A DNA stretch of 8,479 bases, from contig CANHUK010000049.1 of NCBI GenBank assembly GCA_947463755.1, positions 1 to 8,479 of the forward strand. Reading direction: 5' to 3'. The notes under the pieces are model-generated. The model made no database searches, was not told the origin of the DNA, and worked only from the letters and a program-made list of their open reading frames with translations. The stretch comes from Chitinophagaceae bacterium. Its GTDB lineage: Bacteria > Bacteroidota > Bacteroidia > Chitinophagales > Chitinophagaceae. Both the position numbers and the translations under genes were made by a program. Every line of letters starts with the position of its first letter. Within the stretch, counting starts at the first letter, position 1. Below are positions 1 to 6,608 of this stretch, piece after piece.

Positions 1-1677
1 CGGCAGGTCATCGGACCGGCCCTGCCGGCCGGCCCTGTCAGGTTGGTGGAGATGATCGGACAGACCATTGCCGTTGTGATCCGGGACACGCTCCACATGC
101 GCATCGATGGTCGATGGCAGGCGGTATTGACGGGCGGGAGTATAACAAACATGGATCCAGCCGCCGGCCAGCTGCTGGTGTGCCAGCGGGTTGCGGGGGT
201 GCCTTCCATCATCCGCATGGACAGCCGGGGGCAGATCCTTCAGCGGATCCGTCACCCCGACCTCTCCCTGCCGCGGCAGTCTGTACTACAGGGCGGCGTC
301 TGCTGGGTGGCGGACCAGAACAACGGTTTGTTGCGGATCACGGACGGAAACTCGGTCAGGATCTTTCCGAATTCTCCCATCAACACAGCTGCCGGCGATC
401 TGATCGTGTTCAAAGAGCAGGTATGGGCGGCGGCGGGTGCGGTGAATGAAGCATGGAATTACACATACAACCCCAATGGTCTGTACAGGCTGACGGAGGA
501 TGGCTGGTCGAACATCAATCTTTACGTAAAACCCGTGTTGGATAGTCTGCTTGACCTGGTATCACTGGCAGGGGATCCTCTAAGCGGATCTCTGTTTGCG
601 GGATCTTTTGGCGGCGGGCTGCTGGAGATCACAACCGGTAATGATTTCCGCATCTACAAGCAGGGTTCGGGACTACAGGAGACCATCGGGGATCGAGGAT
701 CTTACCGGGTGTCCGGTCTGGCGACCGACCGGGATGGAACCCTTTGGATCGCGAATTATGGTGCGCCACAGAACCTGGTAGCGAGAAAGAAGGACGGGAA
801 ATGGCTTCGGTTCACCATTCCGTTCCTCCATACGGAAAATGCGGTATCTCAGATCCTGATCGATGAGTTTGGCTATAAGTGGATCGTTTCGCCCAAGGGT
901 AATGGCCTGTTTTGTTTTGACGACCGGGGTACACCGGAAAATTTGTCGGATGACCGCTGGAGATATTTCCGGCAGGGAGCGGGCCAGGGCAACCTGCCTT
1001 CTTCCACGGTGCATTGCATCGCCCTCGACAAGGATGGATTCCTCTGGGTGGGAACATCCCGGGGTGTGGGCATCATCCAATGTCTGGAGGATCCGTTTTC
1101 GGGCAGTTGTGAGGCCTTTCAACCGGTGGTGCAATTCGATCGGTTTGCCGGGTATCTGTTTGGTGATGAGGAGGTCAGGACGATCGCCGTGGATGGTGCC
1201 AACCGGAAATGGGTGGGCTCGAAGAATGGCGTCTGGCTGGTGGGGGCAGACGGATCCCGGATCATTCACCGGTTTTCTGACCGTAACAGTCCGCTACTCA
1301 ATAATCTGGTGCATCGCATCGCCATATCACCATTGACGGGAGAAGTGTTCATATCCACCTTTGATGGCATCTGTTCTTTTCGGAGCACGGCAACGGAAGC
1401 GGAGGCTGCTGCGGGCCGGGTACTTGTCTTTCCGAATCCTGTGCCTCCCGGTTATAACGGTACCATTGCCATCCGCGGACTGATGCGGGACGGCATGGTG
1501 AAGATTACCGAGCCTGATGGCCGGCTTGTCCATCAGACCCGAGCGTTGGGGGGACAGGCGGTATGGAACGGCCGGAATTACCGGGGGGAACGGGTGGCCA
1601 GCGGAGCTTATCTTGTCATTGCGACGGACGATGCGGGGCAGGAGCGGATCGTGACCAGGGTGTTCATCGTCCGCTGA
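1..1677 (+). CDS. porZ: PorZ-like type IX secretion system protein, 5' truncated
   Basis: The reading frame is open to the left edge, so the start lies outside the window; the TTG at 43 is internal. About 558 residues remain of a family usually near 750-800, so roughly the first quarter, including any signal peptide, is missing. The visible body carries beta-propeller blades of the two-component-regulator type: D-x-D-G-x-L-W motifs near 727 and 1027, and related K-W blades near 868 and 1207. The end, from F-P-N-P at 1429 to the terminal F-I-V-R, is an Ig-like T9SS C-terminal domain, and its wording (PGYNGTIAI, GGQAVWNGRN, SGAYLV) fits PorZ better than a generic cargo protein. In the known system PorZ sits on the cell surface with the PorU sortase and helps attach cargo to A-LPS. 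recO follows after 29 bases on the same strand. The main alternative is another propeller protein exported by T9SS. Confidence 0.82.
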   Translation, partial: RQVIGPALPAGPVRLVEMIGQTIAVVIRDTLHMRIDGRWQAVLTGGSITNMDPAAGQLLVCQRVAGVPSIIRMDSRGQILQRIRHPDLSLPRQSVLQGGVCWVADQNNGLLRITDGNSVRIFPNSPINTAAGDLIVFKEQVWAAAGAVNEAWNYTYNPNGLYRLTEDGWSNINLYVKPVLDSLLDLVSLAGDPLSGSLFAGSFGGGLLEITTGNDFRIYKQGSGLQETIGDRGSYRVSGLATDRDGTLWIANYGAPQNLVARKKDGKWLRFTIPFLHTENAVSQILIDEFGYKWIVSPKGNGLFCFDDRGTPENLSDDRWRYFRQGAGQGNLPSSTVHCIALDKDGFLWVGTSRGVGIIQCLEDPFSGSCEAFQPVVQFDRFAGYLFGDEEVRTIAVDGANRKWVGSKNGVWLVGADGSRIIHRFSDRNSPLLNNLVHRIAISPLTGEVFISTFDGICSFRSTATEAEAAAGRVLVFPNPVPPGYNGTIAIRGLMRDGMVKITEPDGRLVHQTRALGGQAVWNGRNYRGERVASGAYLVIATDDAGQERIVTRVFIVR

Positions 1678-1706
1678 ACCGGGGGGAACGTCAATAAAAA
1701 CATCAC

Positions 1707-2444
1707 ATGTTGCACAAGACCCGGGGCATCGTTGTCAGACAGGTGAAATATGGAGAAACCAGCCTCATCGTGAGCATTTTCACGGAGTTGTTCGGGATGC
1801 AGAGCTACATGGTCAAGGGTGTGCGCAAGACGGGTGTCACGTCGGGGCTCCGGGCAAATCAGTTCCAGCCATCGAATATGCTGGATCTTGTGGTCACCCA
1901 TCACGATCGGCAGGGCCTGCATCATATCAGAGAGTGTCAGTGGGCGCGGCTGTACCGGTCGGTCGACCGGGATATTCGGAAACAGTCGGTCGTCATCTTC
2001 ATGATGGAGGTGTTGCAGAAATGTCTCAGACAGCCCGGGCCTATGACAGAGCTGTTTCAGTTCACGGAGGATGCGCTGATCGGACTGGATGAGGCCGAGC
2101 CAGTGGTCACGGCCAATTTTCCGATCTTCTTTGCATTGCATCTGACGCACTTCTTCGGTTTCAGGATGGAAGATACGGCCCCTTCGGGTCCTATATTCCT
2201 GGACTTGCAGGAAGGGATATTCCTGCCGGAGCCCCCGGACCATCCACACTGGGCCGATCCAATGCTCAGCGACCGGATCAGTCAGTTTCTCAAGGTTACG
2301 ATGCCATCCGATCTGTCAGAGATTTCTATGAACCGTGATCTGCGAAGGCAGCTTCTGGAAGTGAGCATGCAATATTACCGGCTGCATTTGTCGGATTTCG
2401 GGCAGTTGCGGTCATTGCCCGTGTTGCAGACATTGCTTGATTAA
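1707..2444 (+). CDS. recO: DNA repair protein RecO
   Basis: This 245-residue protein has the RecO length and layout: an N-terminal OB-fold (about 1-80, starting MLHKTRGIVVRQVKYGETS, with FGMQSYMVKGVRK near 29-41) followed by a helical domain. RecO acts in the RecFOR pathway, loading RecA onto SSB-coated single-stranded DNA at gaps and annealing complementary strands. The helical part includes LHLTHFFGF, and the end, HLSDFGQLRSLPVLQTLL, matches the usual Bacteroidota RecO tail. I see no pair of CxxC motifs, so the zinc finger present in some RecO proteins appears absent, as is common in this phylum. The ATG at 1707 begins exactly at the conserved N-terminus. The 29-base gap to porZ suggests co-transcription. 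It ends 13 bases from the convergent amidohydrolase, and I see no terminator between them. Confidence 0.93.
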   Translation: MLHKTRGIVVRQVKYGETSLIVSIFTELFGMQSYMVKGVRKTGVTSGLRANQFQPSNMLDLVVTHHDRQGLHHIRECQWARLYRSVDRDIRKQSVVIFMMEVLQKCLRQPGPMTELFQFTEDALIGLDEAEPVVTANFPIFFALHLTHFFGFRMEDTAPSGPIFLDLQEGIFLPEPPDHPHWADPMLSDRISQFLKVTMPSDLSEISMNRDLRRQLLEVSMQYYRLHLSDFGQLRSLPVLQTLLD

Positions 2445-2457
2445 TGTGCTGACGCCT

Positions 2458-3642
2458 TCAGCAAATGCGCTGAACAGAGAGGTCGTCATCCAGCAGGATG
2501 ATACCTGGTCTGTGGCCGCGGGTAAAACTGCCGATTTCATTTTCGAAGCCAAGGGCGGCCGCTCCGTTTGAGGTCGCCCATTTGAGTGCTTGTCCGAGCG
2601 TCACGTCCGGAAAGGCATGGAGGATGGCGCCTATTTCTGAAGCGATACTCAGCTGATCATTGCTGGCCAGGCTGTCCGTTCCGATGACGAGCGCGCGCCC
2701 TTCCGCCATCAGCAATGGAACAGGCGGCATCCTGCCTTCGATGAACAGGTTGGCATTTGGGCAGAGGCAATAGTGGATGGAGAGCCCTCGTTCACCAGCC
2801 ATGTGATCGGCAAAGACAAGATCCTCTGCTGTGGTGAATGTGTTGTGTACCAGGATGATGCGTTGTGCGCCATTGAAATAAGGAAGTACCGACTGAAGGC
2901 TGGACCTTCCGGTTCGTCCGATCGGGCTTTCAGACATACCGATGGATCGATAGAAATCGAGGAAGGGTCCGCTTCCATATCTGAAGAGTTCATCCTCTGC
3001 CAGTGACTCCTGGTTGTGCAGAGAAACCGTCTCTCCTTGCGTGGCCAGGTCGATATCCTGAAAGCTGAGTGGACTGACGCTGTACGGAGCATGCGGGGAG
3101 AGGGAGGCGGATATGAACCCCGTGCCGTCCTGAAAATCTCTGAGATCCTTCCGGAACCGGTCGCGAATGGCGGTGTAGTGCGCCAGACGCTGTGCCCGCC
3201 CTTCATCACGGCTGCTGAGTACTTCAATGAAATTATACCACCTGATGCGGCTGGCAGCCTTTACCGGGATGGAATCCGCCGTGTTGCAGATGTCTCCCAT
3301 GGCCTGAATGCCCTGGAGGTACATGTCGCGGTCAGCACGGGTCATGGCATCTATGACCTGTTCGCGTTCAAATCCACGCTGTTGGATGACCTGCAACAGA
3401 AATCCGGTGAGTCCGGTTCCTCTTTCGGTCACGCCTTTCAGATGGCTGAGTTCGAGGTGTCCGTGCGCATTCACGAATCCCGGACAGAGCGTGCCCCGGA
3501 GTTGCAGTACATCATCACCCGCAAGGGATGCATGAACGATGTCGAGGATCCGTCCCTGTTCATCTGCAATGAGTACCTGGTCCTCTTCCATCCATGTGAA
3601 GCCATCGAAGATCCGGTCTGCTGTCAATTTCATCCCTGGCAT
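2458..3642 (-). CDS. metal-dependent amidohydrolase / deaminase-like (TRZ-ATZ type)
   Basis: This 394-residue protein is a TIM-barrel amidohydrolase of the cytosine-deaminase/chlorohydrolase group. Metal and catalytic positions appear in the right order: HGH at 60-62 within [18 protein letters not shown] at 182-189, H209 with E212 in SLHNQES, H266 in LVHNTF, and D323 in GTDSLASN. In the family the two histidines of HxH, the later histidine and the aspartate bind one metal, and the HxxE glutamate acts as acid/base. All are present, so the enzyme should be active. No signal peptide is seen, so it is probably cytoplasmic. Substrates in this group include aminodeoxyfutalosine, S-adenosylhomocysteine, guanine and triazines; nothing here decides between them. 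The ATG at 3642 is used, but an ATG three codons later (3633) is equally possible. It is divergent from prfA, with 77 bases between the starts. Confidence 0.85.
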   Translation of the reverse strand: MPGMKLTADRIFDGFTWMEEDQVLIADEQGRILDIVHASLAGDDVLQLRGTLCPGFVNAHGHLELSHLKGVTERGTGLTGFLLQVIQQRGFEREQVIDAMTRADRDMYLQGIQAMGDICNTADSIPVKAASRIRWYNFIEVLSSRDEGRAQRLAHYTAIRDRFRKDLRDFQDGTGFISASLSPHAPYSVSPLSFQDIDLATQGETVSLHNQESLAEDELFRYGSGPFLDFYRSIGMSESPIGRTGRSSLQSVLPYFNGAQRIILVHNTFTTAEDLVFADHMAGERGLSIHYCLCPNANLFIEGRMPPVPLLMAEGRALVIGTDSLASNDQLSIASEIGAILHAFPDVTLGQALKWATSNGAAALGFENEIGSFTRGHRPGIILLDDDLSVQRIC

Positions 3643-3655
3643 GCGATGATTTGGT

Positions 3656-3663
3656 TAACTTTG
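3656..3663 (+). promoter_or_regulatory. TAnnTTTG -7 element in front of prfA
   Basis: TAACTTTG is an exact match to the -7 box used by the Bacteroidota housekeeping sigma factor. It lies in the short gap between the divergent amidohydrolase and prfA, pointing toward prfA, and predicts a leader of about 50 bases before the ATG at 3720. I see no clear TTTG -33 box at the usual distance. Its position also argues against any prfA start upstream of 3663. Confidence 0.5.
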
Positions 3664-3719
3664 TGCCCCTGAAATTACGTCTTCCCGCATCAACGGGGAG
3701 GTTCTCACCCATTACACGC

Positions 3720-4784
3720 ATGCTTGACAAACTCGCCGCCATTAAAGCCAGGTTCGATGAACTCGGTATTTCGCTGACCAATCCGGACATTGTGGGCAAC
3801 AACCGCCAGTTCGCCCAGGTCAGTAAGGAGTACCGCAGCCTTGAGCGGATCGTGCAGGCTTACGAGGCCTACCAGCGACTGCTCGGCGACATCGAATTCA
3901 ACCGTGAGGCCCTTCATGGTGACGACGAAGAGTTGCGCGAACTGGCCAAGCAGGAAACGGCAGGACTGGATGAGGAGCGTGGGCGCATGGAGCAGCATAT
4001 CCGTAACCTGTTGATCCCGAAAGATCCGCAGGACGATAAGAATGCCATCATCGAGGTCAGGGCCGGCACGGGCGGCGATGAGGCGTCGTTGTTCGCCGGA
4101 GATCTCCTGCGGATGTATCTCAGATATTGCGAGGGTAAGGGCTGGCGCACTGCCATCCTGTCTGAGAATGAGGGTTCTGTTGGAGGCTTCAAGGAGGTCC
4201 AGCTGGAAGTCGTTGGTGACGATGTGTATGGCACCCTTAAATTCGAGAGCGGCGTGCACCGTGTACAGCGGGTCCCAGATACCGAGGCCAGCGGCCGTGT
4301 GCATACCAGTGCAGCTACGGTGGCGGTCATGCCCGAGGCGGAGGAGGTCGATGTGGAGATCCGTGATAGTGATGTAAAGATGGAAACGGCTCGTAGCGGT
4401 GGCGCCGGTGGCCAGAATGTAAACAAGGTAGAGACCAAGGTGATGCTGACGCATATCCCTACGGGAACAGTGGTCATCTGCCAGACAGAACGGACACAGC
4501 TGGGTAATCGTGAAAAGGCGATGCAGATGCTGAGGACCCGTCTTTATGAGGAGCAGGTGCGCCGGCAGGAAGAGGAAATTTCCAGACGCCGGAAAAGCCT
4601 CGTCAGCACGGGTGACCGCTCCGCGAAGATCCGCACGTATAATTTCCCGCAGGGCCGGGTGACGGACCACCGTATTGGGATGACGCTCTACAATCTGGCA
4701 GAAGTCATGAACGGCGACATCCAGGAACTCATCGATGCATTGCAGTTTGCCGAAAATGCTGAAAAGATGGCTCAACAGCACTGA
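3720..4784 (+). CDS. prfA: peptide chain release factor 1
   Basis: RF1 recognises UAA and UAG in the ribosomal A site and triggers hydrolysis of peptidyl-tRNA. The product is 354 residues, close to the family's usual 355-360. The stop-codon recognition tripeptide is P-D-T at 186-188 within [14 protein letters not shown], the P-x-T form that defines RF1 rather than the S-P-F of RF2. The catalytic GGQ is at 230-232 in [14 protein letters not shown]; its glutamine is the residue normally methylated by PrmC. The frame stays open upstream to a TTG at 3651, but that start would overlap the promoter element, and the family N-terminus ([16 protein letters not shown]) begins at the ATG at 3720. No partner gene such as prmC is adjacent. 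None of the ten genes in the window ends in TAG, the codon that only RF1 reads. Confidence 0.96.
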   Translation: MLDKLAAIKARFDELGISLTNPDIVGNNRQFAQVSKEYRSLERIVQAYEAYQRLLGDIEFNREALHGDDEELRELAKQETAGLDEERGRMEQHIRNLLIPKDPQDDKNAIIEVRAGTGGDEASLFAGDLLRMYLRYCEGKGWRTAILSENEGSVGGFKEVQLEVVGDDVYGTLKFESGVHRVQRVPDTEASGRVHTSAATVAVMPEAEEVDVEIRDSDVKMETARSGGAGGQNVNKVETKVMLTHIPTGTVVICQTERTQLGNREKAMQMLRTRLYEEQVRRQEEEISRRRKSLVSTGDRSAKIRTYNFPQGRVTDHRIGMTLYNLAEVMNGDIQELIDALQFAENAEKMAQQH

Positions 4785-5026
4785 GGTGCCGCATGATCAT
4801 CGGAAAATTCACCATCCTTTTCGCCGATTTCCATCCTTTAACATTTCGTTAAGAAAGTTTCACCGCAAACCGGCATCCAATCTTTGTTTTTGAGCATGTG
4901 TTAGTTAAGGCCGGATCTTGAATCTTGACCTTTCATTAACATCTGGCCTGCAAACCAAAGACACTCTTCGAGCGTCTATTTACGGCAAGCAGTCAATTTT
5001 CTCATAAGCAGTTAGTTTTGGTTACG
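4785..5026. other. intergenic region without a gene, structured on the plus strand
   Basis: This AT-richer stretch lies between prfA and the terminator. The longest reading frame is 19 codons (ATG at 4793), with no sign of being coding. It holds a 9-base direct repeat, CCATCCTTT, at 4812-4820 and 4831-4839; a TTAAC/GTTAA inverted repeat at 4838-4852; and a possible -7 box, AATCTTTG, at 4879-4886. The remainder is the candidate small RNA listed separately. Confidence 0.7.
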
Positions 5027-5055
5027 GCCCCTATTTCCATAGGGGCTTATTTTTT
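4893..5055 (+). ncRNA. candidate small structured RNA, family unknown
   Basis: Several helices line up on the plus strand between prfA and the terminator. Hairpin 1 pairs 4908-4916 with 4941-4949 (nine pairs, one G-U), then, after a C-C mismatch, 4918-4921 with 4936-4939, leaving a 14-base loop. Hairpin 2 pairs 4960-4962 and 4964-4966 with 4970-4976 across one A-C mismatch and a TTC loop. A seven-pair Watson-Crick helix joins 4953-4959 to 5017-5023 and encloses hairpin 2. The terminator hairpin follows. A near-consensus -7 box, AATCTTTG at 4879-4886, would start transcription near 4893 and give an RNA of about 160 bases. AAGCAGTCA and AAGCAGTTA repeat 19 bases apart inside the enclosed loop. 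A 6S-type RNA is one idea, but I could not match a family. It could instead be the long 3' UTR of prfA. Confidence 0.35.
5027..5055 (+). terminator. strong Rho-independent terminator, plus strand
   Basis: GCCCCTAT at 5027-5034 pairs perfectly with ATAGGGGC at 5039-5046 around a TTCC tetraloop, and is followed by TTATTTTTT at 5047-5055. The minus-strand side has no T run after the stem, so it works in one direction only. It ends a plus-strand transcript: either prfA read-through 240 bases after its stop, or the candidate small RNA. Its T tract overlaps the stop codon and last codons of the convergent vanZ-like gene. Confidence 0.88.
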
Positions 5056-5406
5056 GTACCTGACGGTTGCACTCAACAGCAGCCACGCCAAGGCCGCTCC
5101 GGACAGGTCGGCCAGGATGTCGAGCAATTCAAAGGCCCGATTGGTGAAGCCTGCCTGAATGAATTCCATCAGGATGCCGTAACCGGTGGAGATGAGAAAG
5201 TATCTGAAGACCGGCTGCCGTTGCTCTCCTTGCCCTGTGCGTGACCAGAGCCATACGAAGACCCCGAACAGGAATACATGCGCCATTTTATCCACATGGG
5301 GCAGACCGAGCATGCCTCCGTGAGGGATCCCCTCGGAGGGTATAACAAGGAGTATAAAAATGAGGCCGGTCCATAGCAGGGCCGGCCATTTTTTGCTGAT
5401 CTTCAT
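5047..5406 (-). CDS. VanZ-family small membrane protein
   Basis: From the ATG at 5406 this is a 119-residue protein with four hydrophobic segments, near residues 8-25, 41-55, 67-84 and 95-112. Two VanZ-family signatures are present: HVDKMAHVFLFG at 37-48 and the E81-F-I-Q ... R90-A-F-E-L-L-D96 ... D100 block leading into the last membrane segment. The usual Asn of that last motif is Ser here (DLSGAALAW). VanZ gives low-level teicoplanin resistance in enterococci, but the wider family has no settled biochemical role, so no resistance function is inferred. The frame allows an upstream ATG at 5448 that would overlap gcvH by 32 bases; I prefer 5406, which lies ten bases after the gcvH stop and starts at a normal membrane-protein N-terminus. 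It is probably co-transcribed with gcvH. Confidence 0.85.
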   Translation of the reverse strand: MKISKKWPALLWTGLIFILLVIPSEGIPHGGMLGLPHVDKMAHVFLFGVFVWLWSRTGQGEQRQPVFRYFLISTGYGILMEFIQAGFTNRAFELLDILADLSGAALAWLLLSATVRYKK

Positions 5407-5416
5407 GTCAAATCTG

Positions 5417-5797
5417 TCATGCTTCCGTGAGGACCTCATAGGCTTCATGATCCATGAGCTTGTCGAGGTCGGCGGGATTGTCCATCTTCACCTTGATCAT
5501 CCATCCGTCGCCGTAGGGATCGTTGTTCACGAACTCGGGATTCCCGTCGAGTTCAGGATTTTTTTCGAGGATGGTACCTCCAACGGGCAGGAACAGGTCG
5601 CTCACCGTTTTGACAGCCTCCACGGTTCCGAACACGGCTTCTGCGGAGAGGGTTTTCCCAATCGTGTTGATATCCACATAAACAATGTCGCCGAGTTGGT
5701 CTTGTGCATGGAAGGTGATGCCGATGGTGGCGATGTCTCCGTCCACGGATACCCATTCGTGTTCCTTGGAATAGCGCAGGTTGGCAGGGATGCTCAT
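5417..5797 (-). CDS. gcvH: glycine cleavage system H protein
   Basis: GcvH carries the lipoyl arm that shuttles the aminomethyl group between the P, T and L proteins of the glycine cleavage complex. From the ATG at 5797 the protein has 126 residues, the usual size. It opens MSIPANLRYSKEHEWV, has the turn AQDQLGDIVYVD at 31-42, and carries the lipoylation site as K63 in VFGTVEAVKTVSD. NNDPYGDGWMIKVK in the C-terminal half is also typical. A TTG at 5815 in frame is rejected as the start because the likely -7 box covers it. The genes for the P and T proteins are not in the window. That is common in this phylum, where gcvH often stands apart and is followed by a VanZ-like gene, as here; from memory the pair often sits near sprA, which is not visible. 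H-proteins also serve in lipoate relay. Confidence 0.96.
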   Translation of the reverse strand: MSIPANLRYSKEHEWVSVDGDIATIGITFHAQDQLGDIVYVDINTIGKTLSAEAVFGTVEAVKTVSDLFLPVGGTILEKNPELDGNPEFVNNDPYGDGWMIKVKMDNPADLDKLMDHEAYEVLTEA

Positions 5798-5812
5798 CTT
5801 CTTCAGTTTATG

Positions 5813-5820
5813 CAAGTTTA
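5813..5820 (-). promoter_or_regulatory. possible -7 element in front of gcvH
   Basis: On the minus strand this reads TAAACTTG, one mismatch from TAnnTTTG, 15 bases before the gcvH ATG. It would give gcvH and the vanZ-like gene their own transcript, separate from the isomerase upstream. No convincing -33 box is seen. Just upstream of it are two CGAACGGG repeats (plus-strand reading). Confidence 0.3.
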
Positions 5821-5832
5821 CAGAATTCCCTC

Positions 5833-5851
5833 CGAACGGGCATCGAACGGG
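5833..5851. repeat. two CGAACGGG direct repeats, 11-base period
   Basis: The eight bases CGAACGGG occur at 5833-5840 and 5844-5851, exactly 11 bases apart, about one helical turn. They lie in the 73-base gap between the isomerase and gcvH, just upstream of the possible gcvH promoter, where a regulator could bind. This may also be chance. Confidence 0.4.
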
Positions 5852-5870
5852 GGCATTATTGCGGACTAAT

Positions 5871-6599
5871 TCATGTTTTCCGTTTCACAAGGCGGGTCTT
5901 CAGGATCCTTATGGGTTCGAGGGGTCTGTCGTTGCCGGTCCGTCCTGTGGTATTGACCGCGGCGATGCGGTCGACTGTTTCCATTCCGTCGATGACTTCA
6001 CCGAAGATGGTATACGCCTGGTCGAGGTGAGGTGCACCGCCCTGCTTTTTGTAGATTTCACGCCGTTCGGGAGGTATCTTCCGGCCATTGAGGCGAAAGG
6101 TTTCCACGGAGTCGAGGCTGATGTCGGTGAATGTTCGTCCCTGTACGATGTAGAACTGCGTACCGCTGCTGGCTCTGGCCGGATTGACCTGATCACCCAT
6201 CCGGGCGGCAGCCAGGACACCCCGCCGGTGGAACATATCCTCTCTGATCTCCGCCGGAATGGTGTAGGCGGAGTCGGTGGATCTTCGGGGTTTACGCAGG
6301 CTGCTGTCGCGGCTTTTCGGATCTCCGGCCTGCACCATGAATCCCCGGATCACCCGATGGAAGGCGATGCCGTCGTAAAATCTTGACCTGACGAGGCGGA
6401 TGAAATTATCGCGGTGTATTGGGGTTGCATCCGACAGCCTTAGTCGGATGATGCCGACCGAGGTGATCATTTCCACGTCTTTCCTTCTGTCCCGTTCCCT
6501 AACCCGCTGATCAGGTGGCTGGGCCTGAAGCAGGACGGCAGCGAGTGTCAGGGTCAGCAGCAGTCCCGTCTTGGACCGGTATGTTGAGTTATTGCGCAT
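5871..6599 (-). CDS. exported cyclophilin-type peptidyl-prolyl cis-trans isomerase
   Basis: The 242-residue protein begins with a signal-like stretch: basic residues, then a hydrophobic core at about 11-25 ending LLQAQ. It should act in the periplasm or at the outer membrane as a proline isomerase and folding helper. The cyclophilin domain runs from about 43 to 236. The active-site block FHRVIRGFMVQAGDP at 80-94 supplies R82, F87 and Q90, matching R55, F60 and Q63 of human cyclophilin A; SGTQFYIV at 145-152 and YTIFGEVIDGMETVDRI at 196-212 complete it. The position of cyclophilin A Trp121 is His191, so cyclosporin binding should be weak. An insertion at about 158-190, before the HLD of the last part, is common in Bacteroidota members. 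The start lies nine bases after the small hypothetical gene, indicating an operon. Confidence 0.93.
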   Translation of the reverse strand: MRNNSTYRSKTGLLLTLTLAAVLLQAQPPDQRVRERDRRKDVEMITSVGIIRLRLSDATPIHRDNFIRLVRSRFYDGIAFHRVIRGFMVQAGDPKSRDSSLRKPRRSTDSAYTIPAEIREDMFHRRGVLAAARMGDQVNPARASSGTQFYIVQGRTFTDISLDSVETFRLNGRKIPPERREIYKKQGGAPHLDQAYTIFGEVIDGMETVDRIAAVNTTGRTGNDRPLEPIRILKTRLVKRKT

Positions 6600-6608
6600 C
6601 TTGCCGGC

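Noticed and set aside
673..1269. Open minus-strand frame of 198 codons inside porZ
   Set aside because: The plus-strand frame carries clear propeller blades here, so the opposite frame is a by-product of base composition.
1608..2249. Open minus-strand frame of 213 codons across recO
   Set aside because: It overlaps recO antisense and also runs into the porZ end; no motif or start context supports it.
3016..3672. Open plus-strand frame of 218 codons across the amidohydrolase
   Set aside because: It is antisense to a gene with intact catalytic motifs, and the translation has no family features.
3705..4781. Open minus-strand frame of 358 codons across prfA
   Set aside because: It lies antisense to almost the whole of a clear prfA, with no recognisable motif in its translation. 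Long antisense frames are expected where codons are GC-rich.
4793..4852. 19-codon plus-strand reading frame after prfA
   Set aside because: It is too short, has no ribosome-binding site or promoter of its own, and its end falls in the TTAAC/GTTAA repeat; nothing suggests translation.
5027..5046. The terminator hairpin acting also for the minus-strand vanZ-like gene
   Set aside because: On the minus strand the stem is followed by an A/C-rich stretch rather than a T run, so intrinsic termination in that direction is not supported.
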